From Gemmatimonadota bacterium (GTDB taxonomy: Bacteria > Gemmatimonadota > Gemmatimonadetes > Longimicrobiales > Gaopeijiaceae): a DNA stretch of 41,976 nucleotides. Each line of letters opens with the position of its first letter. The stretch's first letter is position 1. The stretch is taken from assembly GCA_030430625.1 (NCBI GenBank), contig JAUIKL010000011.1:1-41976 (forward strand), read 5' to 3'. Positions 22,938-31,709 of this stretch are shown here, piece by piece. The position numbers and the translations under genes are program-made. A model generated the notes under the pieces. That model searched no databases and was not told where the DNA came from. It saw nothing but the letters and a program-made list of their open reading frames with translations.

Positions 22938-25661
22938 ATGAAAGAGTCGATCGCGCTCACCATCGTTCGCCTCGCGGCGCTTCGCGCTCCCCGAGGCCAG
23001 AGGGACGAGTTGGTTTCCGAATGGCGCGCGGAAGTCATCCGCGAGTTGCATCGGGACGGCTCCTGGTCCGTGGTCCGTTCCGCCTTCGGCGCCTTCTCGG
23101 ACGCCCGCGCGCGTCGCGTAATCGAGCGCGCCGGACGCAAGACCTCGTCCGATGGCTTCGTAGGGCTGTGGACGGAGAGTCTTCGCATGTCCGTGCGCAG
23201 CCTGGTGCGCACACCCGGCTTCACCGCCGTGTCCGTCCTCACGCTGGCGATCGGACTCGGGAGCAGCACCGCTATCTACACGCTGCTCGACCGGATCGTC
23301 CTGGACCCCCTCCCCTACCCGGACGCCGAACGGCTCGTCCGGATCGACAACCAGGTGCCCGGCGCCGGCCCGGACGCCGTCTGGGCGCTGTCCACCGCCC
23401 AATGGGCGTACTACGACGAGCACGCCACCGAGCTCGACGCGATCGCCGTCTATCGGAGTGGAGGGGGCAACGTCCTGACCATCTCCGGCCCCAGGCGTGC
23501 CCGACTCGTCCGGACCACCCGGGAACTCCTTCCCCTGCTCGGGGCGGAGCCACGGTTGGGGCGACTGATCAGCGAGGCCGACGACACGCCCGGTGCCGAA
23601 CGGGTCGCGGTCGTCTCGGCCAGCTTCTGGCGCGACGAGCTCGGAGGCGACCCCGATGCGATCGGCACCACGATCTCGATGGACGGCCGCCCCGTGGTCG
23701 TCGTGGGCGTCCTCGAGGACGATGCGCGACTGCCCGGTCAAACGATGGCGCGGGCGCCCGAAGTCTGGACCCCGCTCCAGATCGACCGGGGCGGCACCTT
23801 CTACAACAACCACGTTTTCCAGGCCATCGGACGCCTGGCGCCGGGGAGTTCGGCCGAGGCAGCCGAGGCGGACTTTGCGCGGCTACGCGACCGGCTGCCC
23901 GAGCGGTTCCCCGATGCCTACAACGCCGACTTCTTCGAGCGGTACGGCTTCCGTACGCAGGCCGCCGAGCTCCGGGCGTCCGTCGTCGGCAATGCCGCGT
24001 CCGGCCTCTGGGTCCTCTTCGGAGGCGTGGCACTCGTCCTCCTGATCGCGTGCGCGAACGTGGCCAACCTCTTCCTGGTCCGGATGGAAAGTCGCCAGCG
24101 CGAGTTGTCCGTCCGGGTGGCGATCGGTGCGGACCGGCCGGCCATCACCCGCCACGTCCTCTCGGACGGGCTGGTGCTGGCGGGGGCGGGGGGCACCCTC
24201 GGTCTGCTGCTGGCCTGGGCCGCCGTCCCGGCCATCACCCGGGCGGCTCCCGACGCCCTCCCCCGACTCGACGGGGTCGCCCTGGGTCTGGACGGGGTGC
24301 TGTTCACAGTCGTCGCCTCCCTCGCTGTCGGGGTCGCCGTATCCGCCTGGCCGATCTTGGGACGGGGGAGCGCGGTGGGGCAGCTCACGGTCGGTGGGCG
24401 TGGATCGTCTGCGGGCCGGCGTCAGAACCGGCTGCGTGGTGTCCTGGTCGTATCCCAGATCGCGCTCGCGATGTCCCTGCTGGTCGGTGCGGGACTCCTC
24501 CTCCAGAGCGTCTCCCTGATCCGCGCGTCCGACCCCGGCTTCGACGCGCAGGGGGTGGCGGCGATCGACCTCTACGCCACGTCGACCCGTTATCCGGACG
24601 ACGTCGCCCTCTGGGCCTTCCACAAAGAGGTCACGGCACGGATCGCGGCACTCCCCGGTGTCGTGGCGGTCGGGATGGGTGAGGAGGTTCCGGTCTCCGG
24701 TGGCTACGGGTGTACTGTCCAGGGCTTCGAGGACGAGACGGTCTACGACCGGATCCGGGAGGCCGGCATGACGACGTGCGCAGGGCAGACCCGGGTCACC
24801 CCGGGCTACTTCGAGGCCCTCGACATCCCCCTCCTCGAAGGTCGCTATCTCGAAGCGGGCGACAGCGACGACCCGGACCGGGCGGCGGTCGTTGTCAGCA
24901 AGGCGTTCGCCGACCGGTTCTGGCCGGGGGAGAACCCGCTGGGGCGCGGTATCGGGCCGAGCGGTCGAACGATCCCCCCGTACTACCATGTGGTCGGTGT
25001 CGTCGACGACGTCGCCAAGCGGGCCGACGCCGGGAGGCCTCCGCTGAGCGATCCGGCCATGGCCGTCTACTACCCCGGCGTCTACCAGACGACAGAGAAT
25101 CGGTGGGGCGGCTGGTTCCCGGGCACCATGACCCTGCTCGTGAAGAGCTCGACCGATGCGGGCTCGCTCTTTCCCGCCATCCGGCGGGTCGTCGCGGAGA
25201 TCGACCCCGAGATCCCCCTTTCGAACGCGCGGCTCATGGAGGATGTCGTGGCCGACGCATCGGCCGACGTCACCTTCTTGTCGTCGCTCCTCATGATCGC
25301 CGCATTCTCGGCCCTCCTTCTGGCGGCGGTCGGACTGCACGGGGTCGTCTCGTGGGTGGTCAGCCGACGGACCCGTGAGATCGGCATGCGGCTCGCGATC
25401 GGAGCCCACCCCGGAGCGGTCGTCCGCGGCGTCGTCGGCGGCACGATGCGCCTTGCGATCCTGGGGCTCATGGTCGGTCTTCCACTGGCGATGCTCACCT
25501 CACGGGTCGGAGAGGCCGTCCTGGTCGGGGTGTCTCCGACGGACCCCACGGCCTACCTCGGAGCGGTGGCTGTGGTGACGCTCGTAGCCGCACTCGCCTC
25601 GTGGCTTCCGGCCCGCCGGGCCGCCTCGATCGACCCGGCCACGGCGCTGCGGTACGACTGA
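22938..25661 (+). CDS. ADOP-type ABC transporter permease (duplicated MacB/FtsX permease)
   Basis: A 907-residue protein, the usual ADOP length. The N-terminal appendage (RAPRGQRDELVSEWRAEVIRE) is followed by a first membrane segment with TLAIGLGSSTAIYTLLDRIV and a MacB-like periplasmic domain. Three FtsX membrane segments carry ALVLLIACANVANLFLVRM and RQRELSVRVAIGADR. The plan repeats: QNRLRGVLVVSQIALAMSLL, a second periplasmic domain, then RTREIGMRLAIGAHPGAVVR and a final LPARRAASIDPATALRYD. No ATPase gene is linked, hence 'orphan permease'. The cysteines in YGCTVQGF and MTTCAGQ may pair outside. The substrate and the partner ATPase are unknown. Confidence 0.95.
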   Translation: MKESIALTIVRLAALRAPRGQRDELVSEWRAEVIRELHRDGSWSVVRSAFGAFSDARARRVIERAGRKTSSDGFVGLWTESLRMSVRSLVRTPGFTAVSVLTLAIGLGSSTAIYTLLDRIVLDPLPYPDAERLVRIDNQVPGAGPDAVWALSTAQWAYYDEHATELDAIAVYRSGGGNVLTISGPRRARLVRTTRELLPLLGAEPRLGRLISEADDTPGAERVAVVSASFWRDELGGDPDAIGTTISMDGRPVVVVGVLEDDARLPGQTMARAPEVWTPLQIDRGGTFYNNHVFQAIGRLAPGSSAEAAEADFARLRDRLPERFPDAYNADFFERYGFRTQAAELRASVVGNAASGLWVLFGGVALVLLIACANVANLFLVRMESRQRELSVRVAIGADRPAITRHVLSDGLVLAGAGGTLGLLLAWAAVPAITRAAPDALPRLDGVALGLDGVLFTVVASLAVGVAVSAWPILGRGSAVGQLTVGGRGSSAGRRQNRLRGVLVVSQIALAMSLLVGAGLLLQSVSLIRASDPGFDAQGVAAIDLYATSTRYPDDVALWAFHKEVTARIAALPGVVAVGMGEEVPVSGGYGCTVQGFEDETVYDRIREAGMTTCAGQTRVTPGYFEALDIPLLEGRYLEAGDSDDPDRAAVVVSKAFADRFWPGENPLGRGIGPSGRTIPPYYHVVGVVDDVAKRADAGRPPLSDPAMAVYYPGVYQTTENRWGGWFPGTMTLLVKSSTDAGSLFPAIRRVVAEIDPEIPLSNARLMEDVVADASADVTFLSSLLMIAAFSALLLAAVGLHGVVSWVVSRRTREIGMRLAIGAHPGAVVRGVVGGTMRLAILGLMVGLPLAMLTSRVGEAVLVGVSPTDPTAYLGAVAVVTLVAALASWLPARRAASIDPATALRYD

Positions 25662-25662
25662 C

Positions 25663-25690
25663 GCGCAGCCCCGGCGTGCCGGGGCTGCGC
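25663..25690. terminator. Perfect 13-pair hairpin after the ADOP gene
   Basis: GCGCAGCCCCGGC and GCCGGGGCTGCGC are exact inverted repeats separated by GT, beginning two bases after the ADOP stop. No U-tract follows (AACCTCCCC), so it is either a factor-assisted terminator or an mRNA-stabilising 3' hairpin. Confidence 0.55.
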
Positions 25691-25749
25691 AACCTCCCCT
25701 CGTGCGGAGCGGCGGGGCCCGGGGGTGAGCCGGTCGGGGCACCGGGCCC

Positions 25750-25755
25750 TATCTT
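25750..25755 (+). promoter_or_regulatory. Candidate -10 box of the APC permease gene (leaderless start)
   Basis: TATCTT is followed by GCCCGG and the ATG at 25762. No Shine-Dalgarno sequence is present. It matches the boxes before bioY and before the gene at 2588 in both sequence and spacing. Confidence 0.5.
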
Positions 25756-25761
25756 GCCCGG

Positions 25762-27255
25762 ATGAGCACGGACGCCGCCCCGACCCGCCCCGGCTACACC
25801 CCGTACGCAGCGATGTCGGTGGTCGTCGCCAACATGATCGGGACCGGTGTGTTCACCAGCCTCGGCTTCCAGCTGGTCGACCTCGACTCGACCTTCCCAC
25901 TCCTCCTCCTCTGGGTGGTCGGCGGGGTCGCCGCCTTCTGCGGCGCGATCAGCTACGCCGAGCTGGGCGCGGCGATCCCCCGATCGGGGGGTGAGTACAC
26001 CTTCCTCTCCGAGATCTACCACCCCGCGGCCGGCTTCATCTCCGGTTGGATCTCTTCGACGGTCGGGTTCGCCGCGCCGACCGCACTCGCCGCGATGACG
26101 TTCGGCGCCTACCTGTCGTCGGTCTTCACGGGATTGAACGAGCAGCTTCTGGCCGTCGGACTCGTCGTCACGCTGACCGGCATCCACGCCACGAACCACG
26201 CGCGCTCCGGCGCTCTGCAGTCGGGTTTCACGACGTTGAAGCTCGCGCTCATCGTCGGATTCGTCGCGGCCGCGCTCCTCCTCACGCCGGACCCGCAGAG
26301 CGTAGCGCTTCTGCCCGCCTCGGGCGACGCGGACGCCGTGCGCGGAAGCGCTTTCGCGGTGTCGCTGATCTACGTCTCGTACGCCTATACCGGCTGGAAC
26401 GCCGCCACCTACCTGACCAGTGAGATCGAGGACCCGGTCCGGCGCCTACCGTGGATCCTCGGGGGTGGCACGGCGCTCGTCATGGTGCTGTACGTAGCGC
26501 TGAACTACGCCTTCCTGCGGGCCGCCCCGATGGGGGCGATGCGGGGGGAAGTCGAGGTCGGGTACATCGCGGCCACGTACATCTTCGGACCGGTCGGGGC
26601 GGACCTGATGGGCGTGACGCTCGCGCTGCTCCTGGTATCGACGGTCAGCGCGATGGTGGTGGCGGGGCCGCGGGTCCTGCACGTGATCGGGGAGGACTAT
26701 CCCGCGTTTCGCTGGTTGGGGCGTACGAACGCGGACGGGATTCCGGTGCAGGCCGTCCTGACCCAGGGTGCGCTCGCGACGGTCTTCATCATGACGGCGA
26801 GCTTCGAATCGGTCCTGGTGTTCTCAGGCTTCGTCCTGGCGGTGAACAGCCTGCTCACCGTGCTCGGCCTCTTCGTCTTCCGGCTTCGAGAGCCGAAGCG
26901 GGAGCGGCCGTACCGAGCCTGGGGCTACCCGTTCACGCCGGTCGTCTACTTGGCGCTGACCACGTGGACGCTCGTGTACCTGGCGAAGGACCGACCGGAG
27001 GAGGCCGGCGTCGCGGCACTCCTGATCGCCTCCGGGGGTGCGGTGTGGTGGATCACCGGGCGGGGCACCTCAGCGCCCTACCACTCGTCTCCGTCTTCGT
27101 CCCACTCCATGCCCTCCGGCGGATCCTCGTCGCGTTCCTCCTCGTCCTCTTCGTCCTCGTCCCACTCCTCGTCGTCCTCCCACTCCTCGTCGTCGTCCCA
27201 ATCCTCGCCATCCAACTCCTCGTCCTCGTCGATCTCGTCGTCGTCGAAGGACTGA
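25762..27255 (+). CDS. APC-superfamily amino-acid permease with Ser-rich C-terminal tail
   Basis: A 497-residue protein with 12 predicted membrane segments. The start YAAMSVVVANMIGTGVFTSL holds the G-[ST]-G-[IV]-F motif that binds the amino-acid backbone in APC transporters. Later landmarks are CGAISYAELGAAIPRSGGEY and AYTGWNAATYLTSEIEDPVR. The family members closest to this plan are LAT/SteT-like exchangers. After about residue 438 the sequence turns into a roughly 59-residue tail that is mostly Ser with a few His, Pro and Gly. That tail is exactly antisense to the acidic frame at 27078-27302 and may not be a functional part of the permease. Confidence 0.9.
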   Translation: MSTDAAPTRPGYTPYAAMSVVVANMIGTGVFTSLGFQLVDLDSTFPLLLLWVVGGVAAFCGAISYAELGAAIPRSGGEYTFLSEIYHPAAGFISGWISSTVGFAAPTALAAMTFGAYLSSVFTGLNEQLLAVGLVVTLTGIHATNHARSGALQSGFTTLKLALIVGFVAAALLLTPDPQSVALLPASGDADAVRGSAFAVSLIYVSYAYTGWNAATYLTSEIEDPVRRLPWILGGGTALVMVLYVALNYAFLRAAPMGAMRGEVEVGYIAATYIFGPVGADLMGVTLALLLVSTVSAMVVAGPRVLHVIGEDYPAFRWLGRTNADGIPVQAVLTQGALATVFIMTASFESVLVFSGFVLAVNSLLTVLGLFVFRLREPKRERPYRAWGYPFTPVVYLALTTWTLVYLAKDRPEEAGVAALLIASGGAVWWITGRGTSAPYHSSPSSSHSMPSGGSSSRSSSSSSSSSHSSSSSHSSSSSQSSPSNSSSSSISSSSKD

Positions 27256-27302
27256 GCCTGGGGCTCGAGCTCGGTTTCTTCCAGCCATTCCGACCGAATC
27301 AT
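27078..27302 (-). CDS. Highly acidic, Trp-patterned microprotein, antisense to permease tail
   Basis: A 74-residue frame in which 46 residues are Asp or Glu and six are Trp. The centre has a hexad pattern, with Trp followed by five acidic residues (DWDDDEEWEDDEEWDED). The only basic residues are three Arg. An AGG-rich ribosome-binding site (TTGAGGCAGAGAG) precedes the ATG at 27302. It lies 97 bases after the cation-diffusion facilitator stop on the same strand. The final 178 bases overlap the permease reading frame. No family is recognised. Candidate roles are metal or cationic-protein binding, inferred only from composition. The reading could also be a chance product of the Ser-rich tail. 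Confidence 0.5.
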   Translation of the reverse strand: MIRSEWLEETELEPQAQSFDDDEIDEDEELDGEDWDDDEEWEDDEEWDEDEEDEEERDEDPPEGMEWDEDGDEW

Positions 27303-27399
27303 CTCTCTGCCTCAACACAGATGGCCCACCCGACGTTCGACTCGTTCGACCGTCATTCGGGCGCGTTGAGCCGAAAATCCAACGGCACTCCCCCCTTCG

Positions 27400-28443
27400 T
27401 CAACGATCCTGTTTCTCGAGCTGTACGAGTTCCCGTAGTTCGATCTGGAAGGTCACGTGCTCGATGCCGAAGGCGCCGACTCGGGCCCTCACGTCCTCGA
27501 GGATGCGCATATGTTGCTTCGGGTCGTCGATGACGCCGTGACCGGACAAGGCGATGAAGCCACTGGTGAGCGTCCATACGTGGACGTCGTGGATATCGTC
27601 GAGGCCTCCAATCGTTCGAAGGGCCTCGACGACGTCGTTCGGATCGATGTGGGACGGAGCGGACTCCATCAGCACGTCCGCCGCCTCCCGGACCAGCTTC
27701 CACGCACTCACGAGGATGAGAACGGCAATCAGAGCGGAGATGATGGGGTCCGCCAGAGTCCACCCTGTGGTCAGTACGATCACACCCGCCGCGATCGCCC
27801 CGACCGAGCCCAGGAGGTCTCCCAGGATATGGAGGTAGGCGCCGCGAACGTTGAGGTTGGCGTGGGCGTGGCCGTGCAGGACGAACGCACCGAGGAGGTT
27901 CACGGCGAGCCCGATCGACGCGACCAAGAGCATGACCGCCCCGTCGATCTCGACCGGTGCGCGGCTACGGTCCCAGGCCTCCATCAGGATGAGTCCGGCC
28001 ACGAGGAGAAGGGTCGCGCCGTTGACCAGTGCGGCGAGAATCTCGACCCGCGCGTACCCGTAGGTGCGCCTGGCCGTCGGGGGCCGCCGGGCCAGCCTGA
28101 TGGCGAAGAGCGACAGGGCCAGGGCGCCGACATCGGAGAACATGTGCCCGGCGTCGGCCAGGAGTGCGAGAGAGCCCGAGACGAGGCCACCGACGAGTTC
28201 GGCCACCATGAACGCGGAGGTGATGACGAGCACCCACCCGAGCCGACGGGACACGTCGGTGCGGTCCGATGCCTGTGCGTGCGCCGAGGGCCCGTGACCG
28301 AGAGCGTGCTCGTGGTCATGTCCGTGCGCGTGGTCGTGGCCGTGGTGGAAGCCGATGGGTCTCCGCTCCTGTCTGCACTCGCCTGCACCGGTACCGGAAC
28401 GTTCCCGCAGCCGGCATACTTCGGTGCTGAACCGTACACCCAT
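27400..28443 (-). CDS. Cation-diffusion facilitator (CzcD/ZitB-like) metal efflux protein
   Basis: A 347-residue inner-membrane antiporter. A His-rich N-terminal stretch (HHGHDHAHGHDHEHALGHG) leads to six membrane segments with the metal-site motifs HMFSD in TM2 and HILGDLLGS in TM5, then a cytoplasmic domain with SHIDPNDVVEALRTIGGL and DVHVWTLTSGFIALSGHG. These fit the Zn/Co/Cd-exporting CDF group. The start at ATG 28443 is 14 bases from the divergent M3 peptidase start and adds a 29-residue extension unlike other family members. A more natural N-terminus (IGFHHGHDH) begins at an ATC at 28356, behind AGGAG, and is the alternative. Confidence 0.92.
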   Translation of the reverse strand: MGVRFSTEVCRLRERSGTGAGECRQERRPIGFHHGHDHAHGHDHEHALGHGPSAHAQASDRTDVSRRLGWVLVITSAFMVAELVGGLVSGSLALLADAGHMFSDVGALALSLFAIRLARRPPTARRTYGYARVEILAALVNGATLLLVAGLILMEAWDRSRAPVEIDGAVMLLVASIGLAVNLLGAFVLHGHAHANLNVRGAYLHILGDLLGSVGAIAAGVIVLTTGWTLADPIISALIAVLILVSAWKLVREAADVLMESAPSHIDPNDVVEALRTIGGLDDIHDVHVWTLTSGFIALSGHGVIDDPKQHMRILEDVRARVGAFGIEHVTFQIELRELVQLEKQDR

Positions 28444-28457
28444 CCGAGCCGGGACGC

Positions 28458-30545
28458 ATGACCGACGACCAGAACCCGCTCCTGACCGGGGCCTACCGCA
28501 TCCCCTTCCACGAGATCAGGGCCGAGCATGTCGAGCCGGCGATCACGACGGCGCTCGAGAACGCGAAGTCCGAGGTCGAAGCGATCAAGGCCGATGCGGC
28601 CGCGCCGACATGGTCGTCCACGATCGAGCGTCTCGATGGCGCACTCGAGCGACTCGGCGAGGTTCTGGCCCCGGTCGGACACCTCGTCGGGGTGGCCGAG
28701 ACACCGGAGCTTCGGGACGCGTACAATGCGGTCCTCCCGGAGATCTCCCGGTTCTACTCGAGCATCCCCCTCGACGACGGTTTGTGGGCCCGGGTACGGG
28801 CGTACTCCGAGACCGAGGAGGCAGCGGGACTCGAGGGGATCCGCCGGCGACATCTCGACAAGACGGTCGAGGACTTCCGCCGCGCGGGCGCCGAGCTTCC
28901 GCCCGCCGAGAAGGAGCGACTGCAGGCACTCCAGGTGAGCATGGCGCAGCTCAAGCAGCGGTTCAGCGAGAACGTGCTGGACGCCACGGCGGAGTACGAA
29001 CTGCTCGTCACCGACGAGAGCCGACTCGACGGTGTGCCCGAGGCCGCCCGGCGGCGGTACCGGGCGGCCGCCGAGGCCAAGGAGATGGAGGGGTGGCTCC
29101 TAACGCTCGACTACCCGGCCGTCGAACCGATCTTCAAGTACTGCACGGATCGGGAGCTCCGGCGGGAGATCCTCGAGGCGTACACGACGCGCTGCCGCGA
29201 GGGTGAGCACGACAACCGCCCCCTCATCGCCCGTATTTTGAGGATCCGCGACGAGATCGCCTCGATCCTCGGCTACGACGGCTTCGCCGACCTCACGTTG
29301 TCCGACCGGATGGCCGGCTCGGGCGCGAGGGCCGTGGCCTTCGAGAAGGACCTGGTCGAACGGACGCGCCCCTACTGGGCCCGGGACGTCGAAGAGATCC
29401 GCGCCCACGCGGTTAAGCTCGGGATCGACGACCTGATGCCGTGGGACACCGCCTTCGTCACCGAGAACCTCCGGAAGGCCCGGTACGACATCGACGACGA
29501 AGCGATGCGTCCCTACTTCCCACTGACGCAGGTCCTCGACGGGATGTTCGAGATCGTCCGGCGCACCTTCGGCTTCCGGATCGAGGAGGTCTCGATCGAC
29601 GAGGTCTGGCACGACGACGTTCGCTACTACGAGATCTACGGCGAAGACGACGTGATGCTGGGCGCCTTCTATACGGATTGGTTCCCGAGGAAGGAGAAAC
29701 GCCCCGGCGCGTGGATGAACAACTTCGTCACCGGTGGTCCCCGGCCGGAGGGCTTCGCCCCGCACCTCGGTGTCATGTGCGGCAACTTCACCCCGCCCGA
29801 CGACGGGGGTGACGCCCTCCTCACACACCGAGAGGTCCAGACGACCTTCCACGAGTTCGGTCATCTCCTTCACCACTGCACCTCCCGGGTCGAGATTCCG
29901 TCACGGGCCGGGATCCACGTGGCGTGGGACTGGGTCGAACTGCCGAGCCAGCTGATGGAGAACTGGACGTGGGAGCGGGAAGCCCTCGACCTCTTCGCGC
30001 GGCACCACGAGACGGGGGAACGCTTCCCGGACGAGCTGTTCGAGCGGATGATCGCGGCGCGCCGCTTCATGGGGGGATGGGCCCAGATGCGTCAGCTCTC
30101 CCTCGGGACGATCGATCTGGCGCTGCACGGCGAGCTGGCCCCGGCCCTCCGAGCCGCGGCGGGATCCGACGACAGCGAGGAGATCGATGCGGCCCAGGGA
30201 GACGAGGCGATGGAGTTCGGACGCGCCCGCTTCGCCGACTTCGCCCCCTCCCCGGTCTTCGCGGACTACCACATCCTGACCTCGTTCTCCCACCTCTTCG
30301 CCGGCGGGTACGCGGCCGGATACTACTCGTACCTGTGGTCCGAAGTCCTCGACGCGGACGTCTTCACCCGATTCCGCGACGAGGGGATCTTCAACCCGGC
30401 CACCGGACGAGCTTACGTCGAGTCGATCCTCTCCCGGGGAGACTCCGCCGATCCGGACGACCTCTTCCGCGAGTTCATGGGCCGAGGACCGGACGCGGAG
30501 GCCCTGATCGAGCGCAACCTGGGCCAGGAGCCGGCCGCCGCTTGA
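28458..30545 (+). CDS. M3-family oligopeptidase (oligopeptidase A-like)
   Basis: A 695-residue cytoplasmic metallopeptidase of standard length for the family. The zinc motif is in TTFHEFGHLLHH (HEFGH at 465-469), with the third ligand region downstream in DWVELPSQLMENW. Other M3 landmarks are LGAFYTDWFPRKEKRPGAWM and FSHLFAGGYAAGYYSYLWSE. It should degrade short peptides, including cleaved signal peptides. A possible promoter (ATACTTCGG, about 28415) lies inside the divergent CDF leader. The annotated start is an ATG without a strong ribosome-binding site. Confidence 0.95.
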   Translation: MTDDQNPLLTGAYRIPFHEIRAEHVEPAITTALENAKSEVEAIKADAAAPTWSSTIERLDGALERLGEVLAPVGHLVGVAETPELRDAYNAVLPEISRFYSSIPLDDGLWARVRAYSETEEAAGLEGIRRRHLDKTVEDFRRAGAELPPAEKERLQALQVSMAQLKQRFSENVLDATAEYELLVTDESRLDGVPEAARRRYRAAAEAKEMEGWLLTLDYPAVEPIFKYCTDRELRREILEAYTTRCREGEHDNRPLIARILRIRDEIASILGYDGFADLTLSDRMAGSGARAVAFEKDLVERTRPYWARDVEEIRAHAVKLGIDDLMPWDTAFVTENLRKARYDIDDEAMRPYFPLTQVLDGMFEIVRRTFGFRIEEVSIDEVWHDDVRYYEIYGEDDVMLGAFYTDWFPRKEKRPGAWMNNFVTGGPRPEGFAPHLGVMCGNFTPPDDGGDALLTHREVQTTFHEFGHLLHHCTSRVEIPSRAGIHVAWDWVELPSQLMENWTWEREALDLFARHHETGERFPDELFERMIAARRFMGGWAQMRQLSLGTIDLALHGELAPALRAAAGSDDSEEIDAAQGDEAMEFGRARFADFAPSPVFADYHILTSFSHLFAGGYAAGYYSYLWSEVLDADVFTRFRDEGIFNPATGRAYVESILSRGDSADPDDLFREFMGRGPDAEALIERNLGQEPAAA

Positions 30546-30606
30546 CAGGCGACCGTAGGAACGGCGTATGAATGGGCAGGACGCCCCCACCGCACGAGGT
30601 GTATCG

Positions 30607-31608
30607 ATGAACAGGACCCGAGCCACGATCGCCGTCTTCGCCGCCACATTGTGGATCGCTGCGTGTGACGAGAAGCCGCTCTCGTACGGTGACGCGAACA
30701 GCATCATCGCCGTCATGTCGGCCGCGCAGTGGGAGGCCGTCGGGGACGAGGTCTACGACGCTCTCGAACCCACGATCACGACGGTGCGCGCCGAGAAGAC
30801 CTTCACGGTCACCTACCAGGAGCCGTACGCGGAGTTCTGGGATCGGCTGCGTCGCTTCCGGCAGACGCTCGTGGTCGGCTCGCGTGAGGACGAGTACGTA
30901 CAGGACGTACTGGCCGAGGCCCGCGACGAGATCACGGAGAACGGTCTCCACCAGGTCTACGACGTCTGGTCGTCCGGGCAGACCGTCACCCTGATTCTTC
31001 TGGACGCCGGATGGGGACCGGACGATCTGCGACCCTACCTGCCCGAGGTGAACGGACTTCTCGACGGCCAGTACCGTCGCTACGCGCAGAACCGGATGTA
31101 CTTCTCCGGCGTGGACTCGGCGCTGGCCGACACGCTCTCGCTCGAGGCGGGCTTCACGATGTACTTCCCCGACGTCTACCGTTGGGAGCAGCGCGACTCG
31201 ATCTACATCTTCCGCAACGACAACCCCGACCCTTCGGAGCTCATCCGACAGGTCGCCGTGACGTGGCGCACCCCGGCACCCGGACTACTCGAACAGGACG
31301 CGCTCCTGGACTGGCGCACGTCCCTCGTGGCGGAGTACAACGAGCCGCAGGATGTCGTTCTCGAGAACTCGGGCAACCGGGCCTACGACTTCGAGGGTAC
31401 GCCGGCCTACGAGGTCCAGGCGATGTGGCGGAACCCGCCGGAGCGGGGCTGGCCCGCCGGCGGGCCGTTCGTGACGCGTACCGTCACGTGCGACTCCCAG
31501 GATCGGACGTACATCCTGGACGCGTGGCTGTACGCGCCCGGCAAGGAGAAGTACGAGTACATGATCCAGCTCGAGACGCTGCTCGACACCTTCCGCTGCA
31601 CGAGCTGA
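30607..31608 (+). CDS. DUF4837-family lipoprotein
   Basis: A 333-residue protein. The signal peptide ends LWIAAC, a lipobox, with lipidation at about Cys20. The body carries SYGDANSIIAVMSAAQWEAV and a TVTYQEPYAEFWDRLRRFRQ segment, which match the DUF4837 family of Bacteroidota-type lipoproteins, plus a C-terminal ILDAWLYAPGKEKYEYMIQL. The function is unknown. GAGGTG precedes the ATG at 30607. It follows the M3 peptidase after 61 bases with no clear terminator. Confidence 0.8.
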   Translation: MNRTRATIAVFAATLWIAACDEKPLSYGDANSIIAVMSAAQWEAVGDEVYDALEPTITTVRAEKTFTVTYQEPYAEFWDRLRRFRQTLVVGSREDEYVQDVLAEARDEITENGLHQVYDVWSSGQTVTLILLDAGWGPDDLRPYLPEVNGLLDGQYRRYAQNRMYFSGVDSALADTLSLEAGFTMYFPDVYRWEQRDSIYIFRNDNPDPSELIRQVAVTWRTPAPGLLEQDALLDWRTSLVAEYNEPQDVVLENSGNRAYDFEGTPAYEVQAMWRNPPERGWPAGGPFVTRTVTCDSQDRTYILDAWLYAPGKEKYEYMIQLETLLDTFRCTS

Positions 31609-31709
31609 CCCGGCGGTAGCGTCGAAACCGAGCGGGAACCCGCGCACGCCCGACTCGGATTCGTGGGGTGCCGCGCCGCAGTGAGCTCGGCCTTGCCCCG
31701 GTATTCGAC

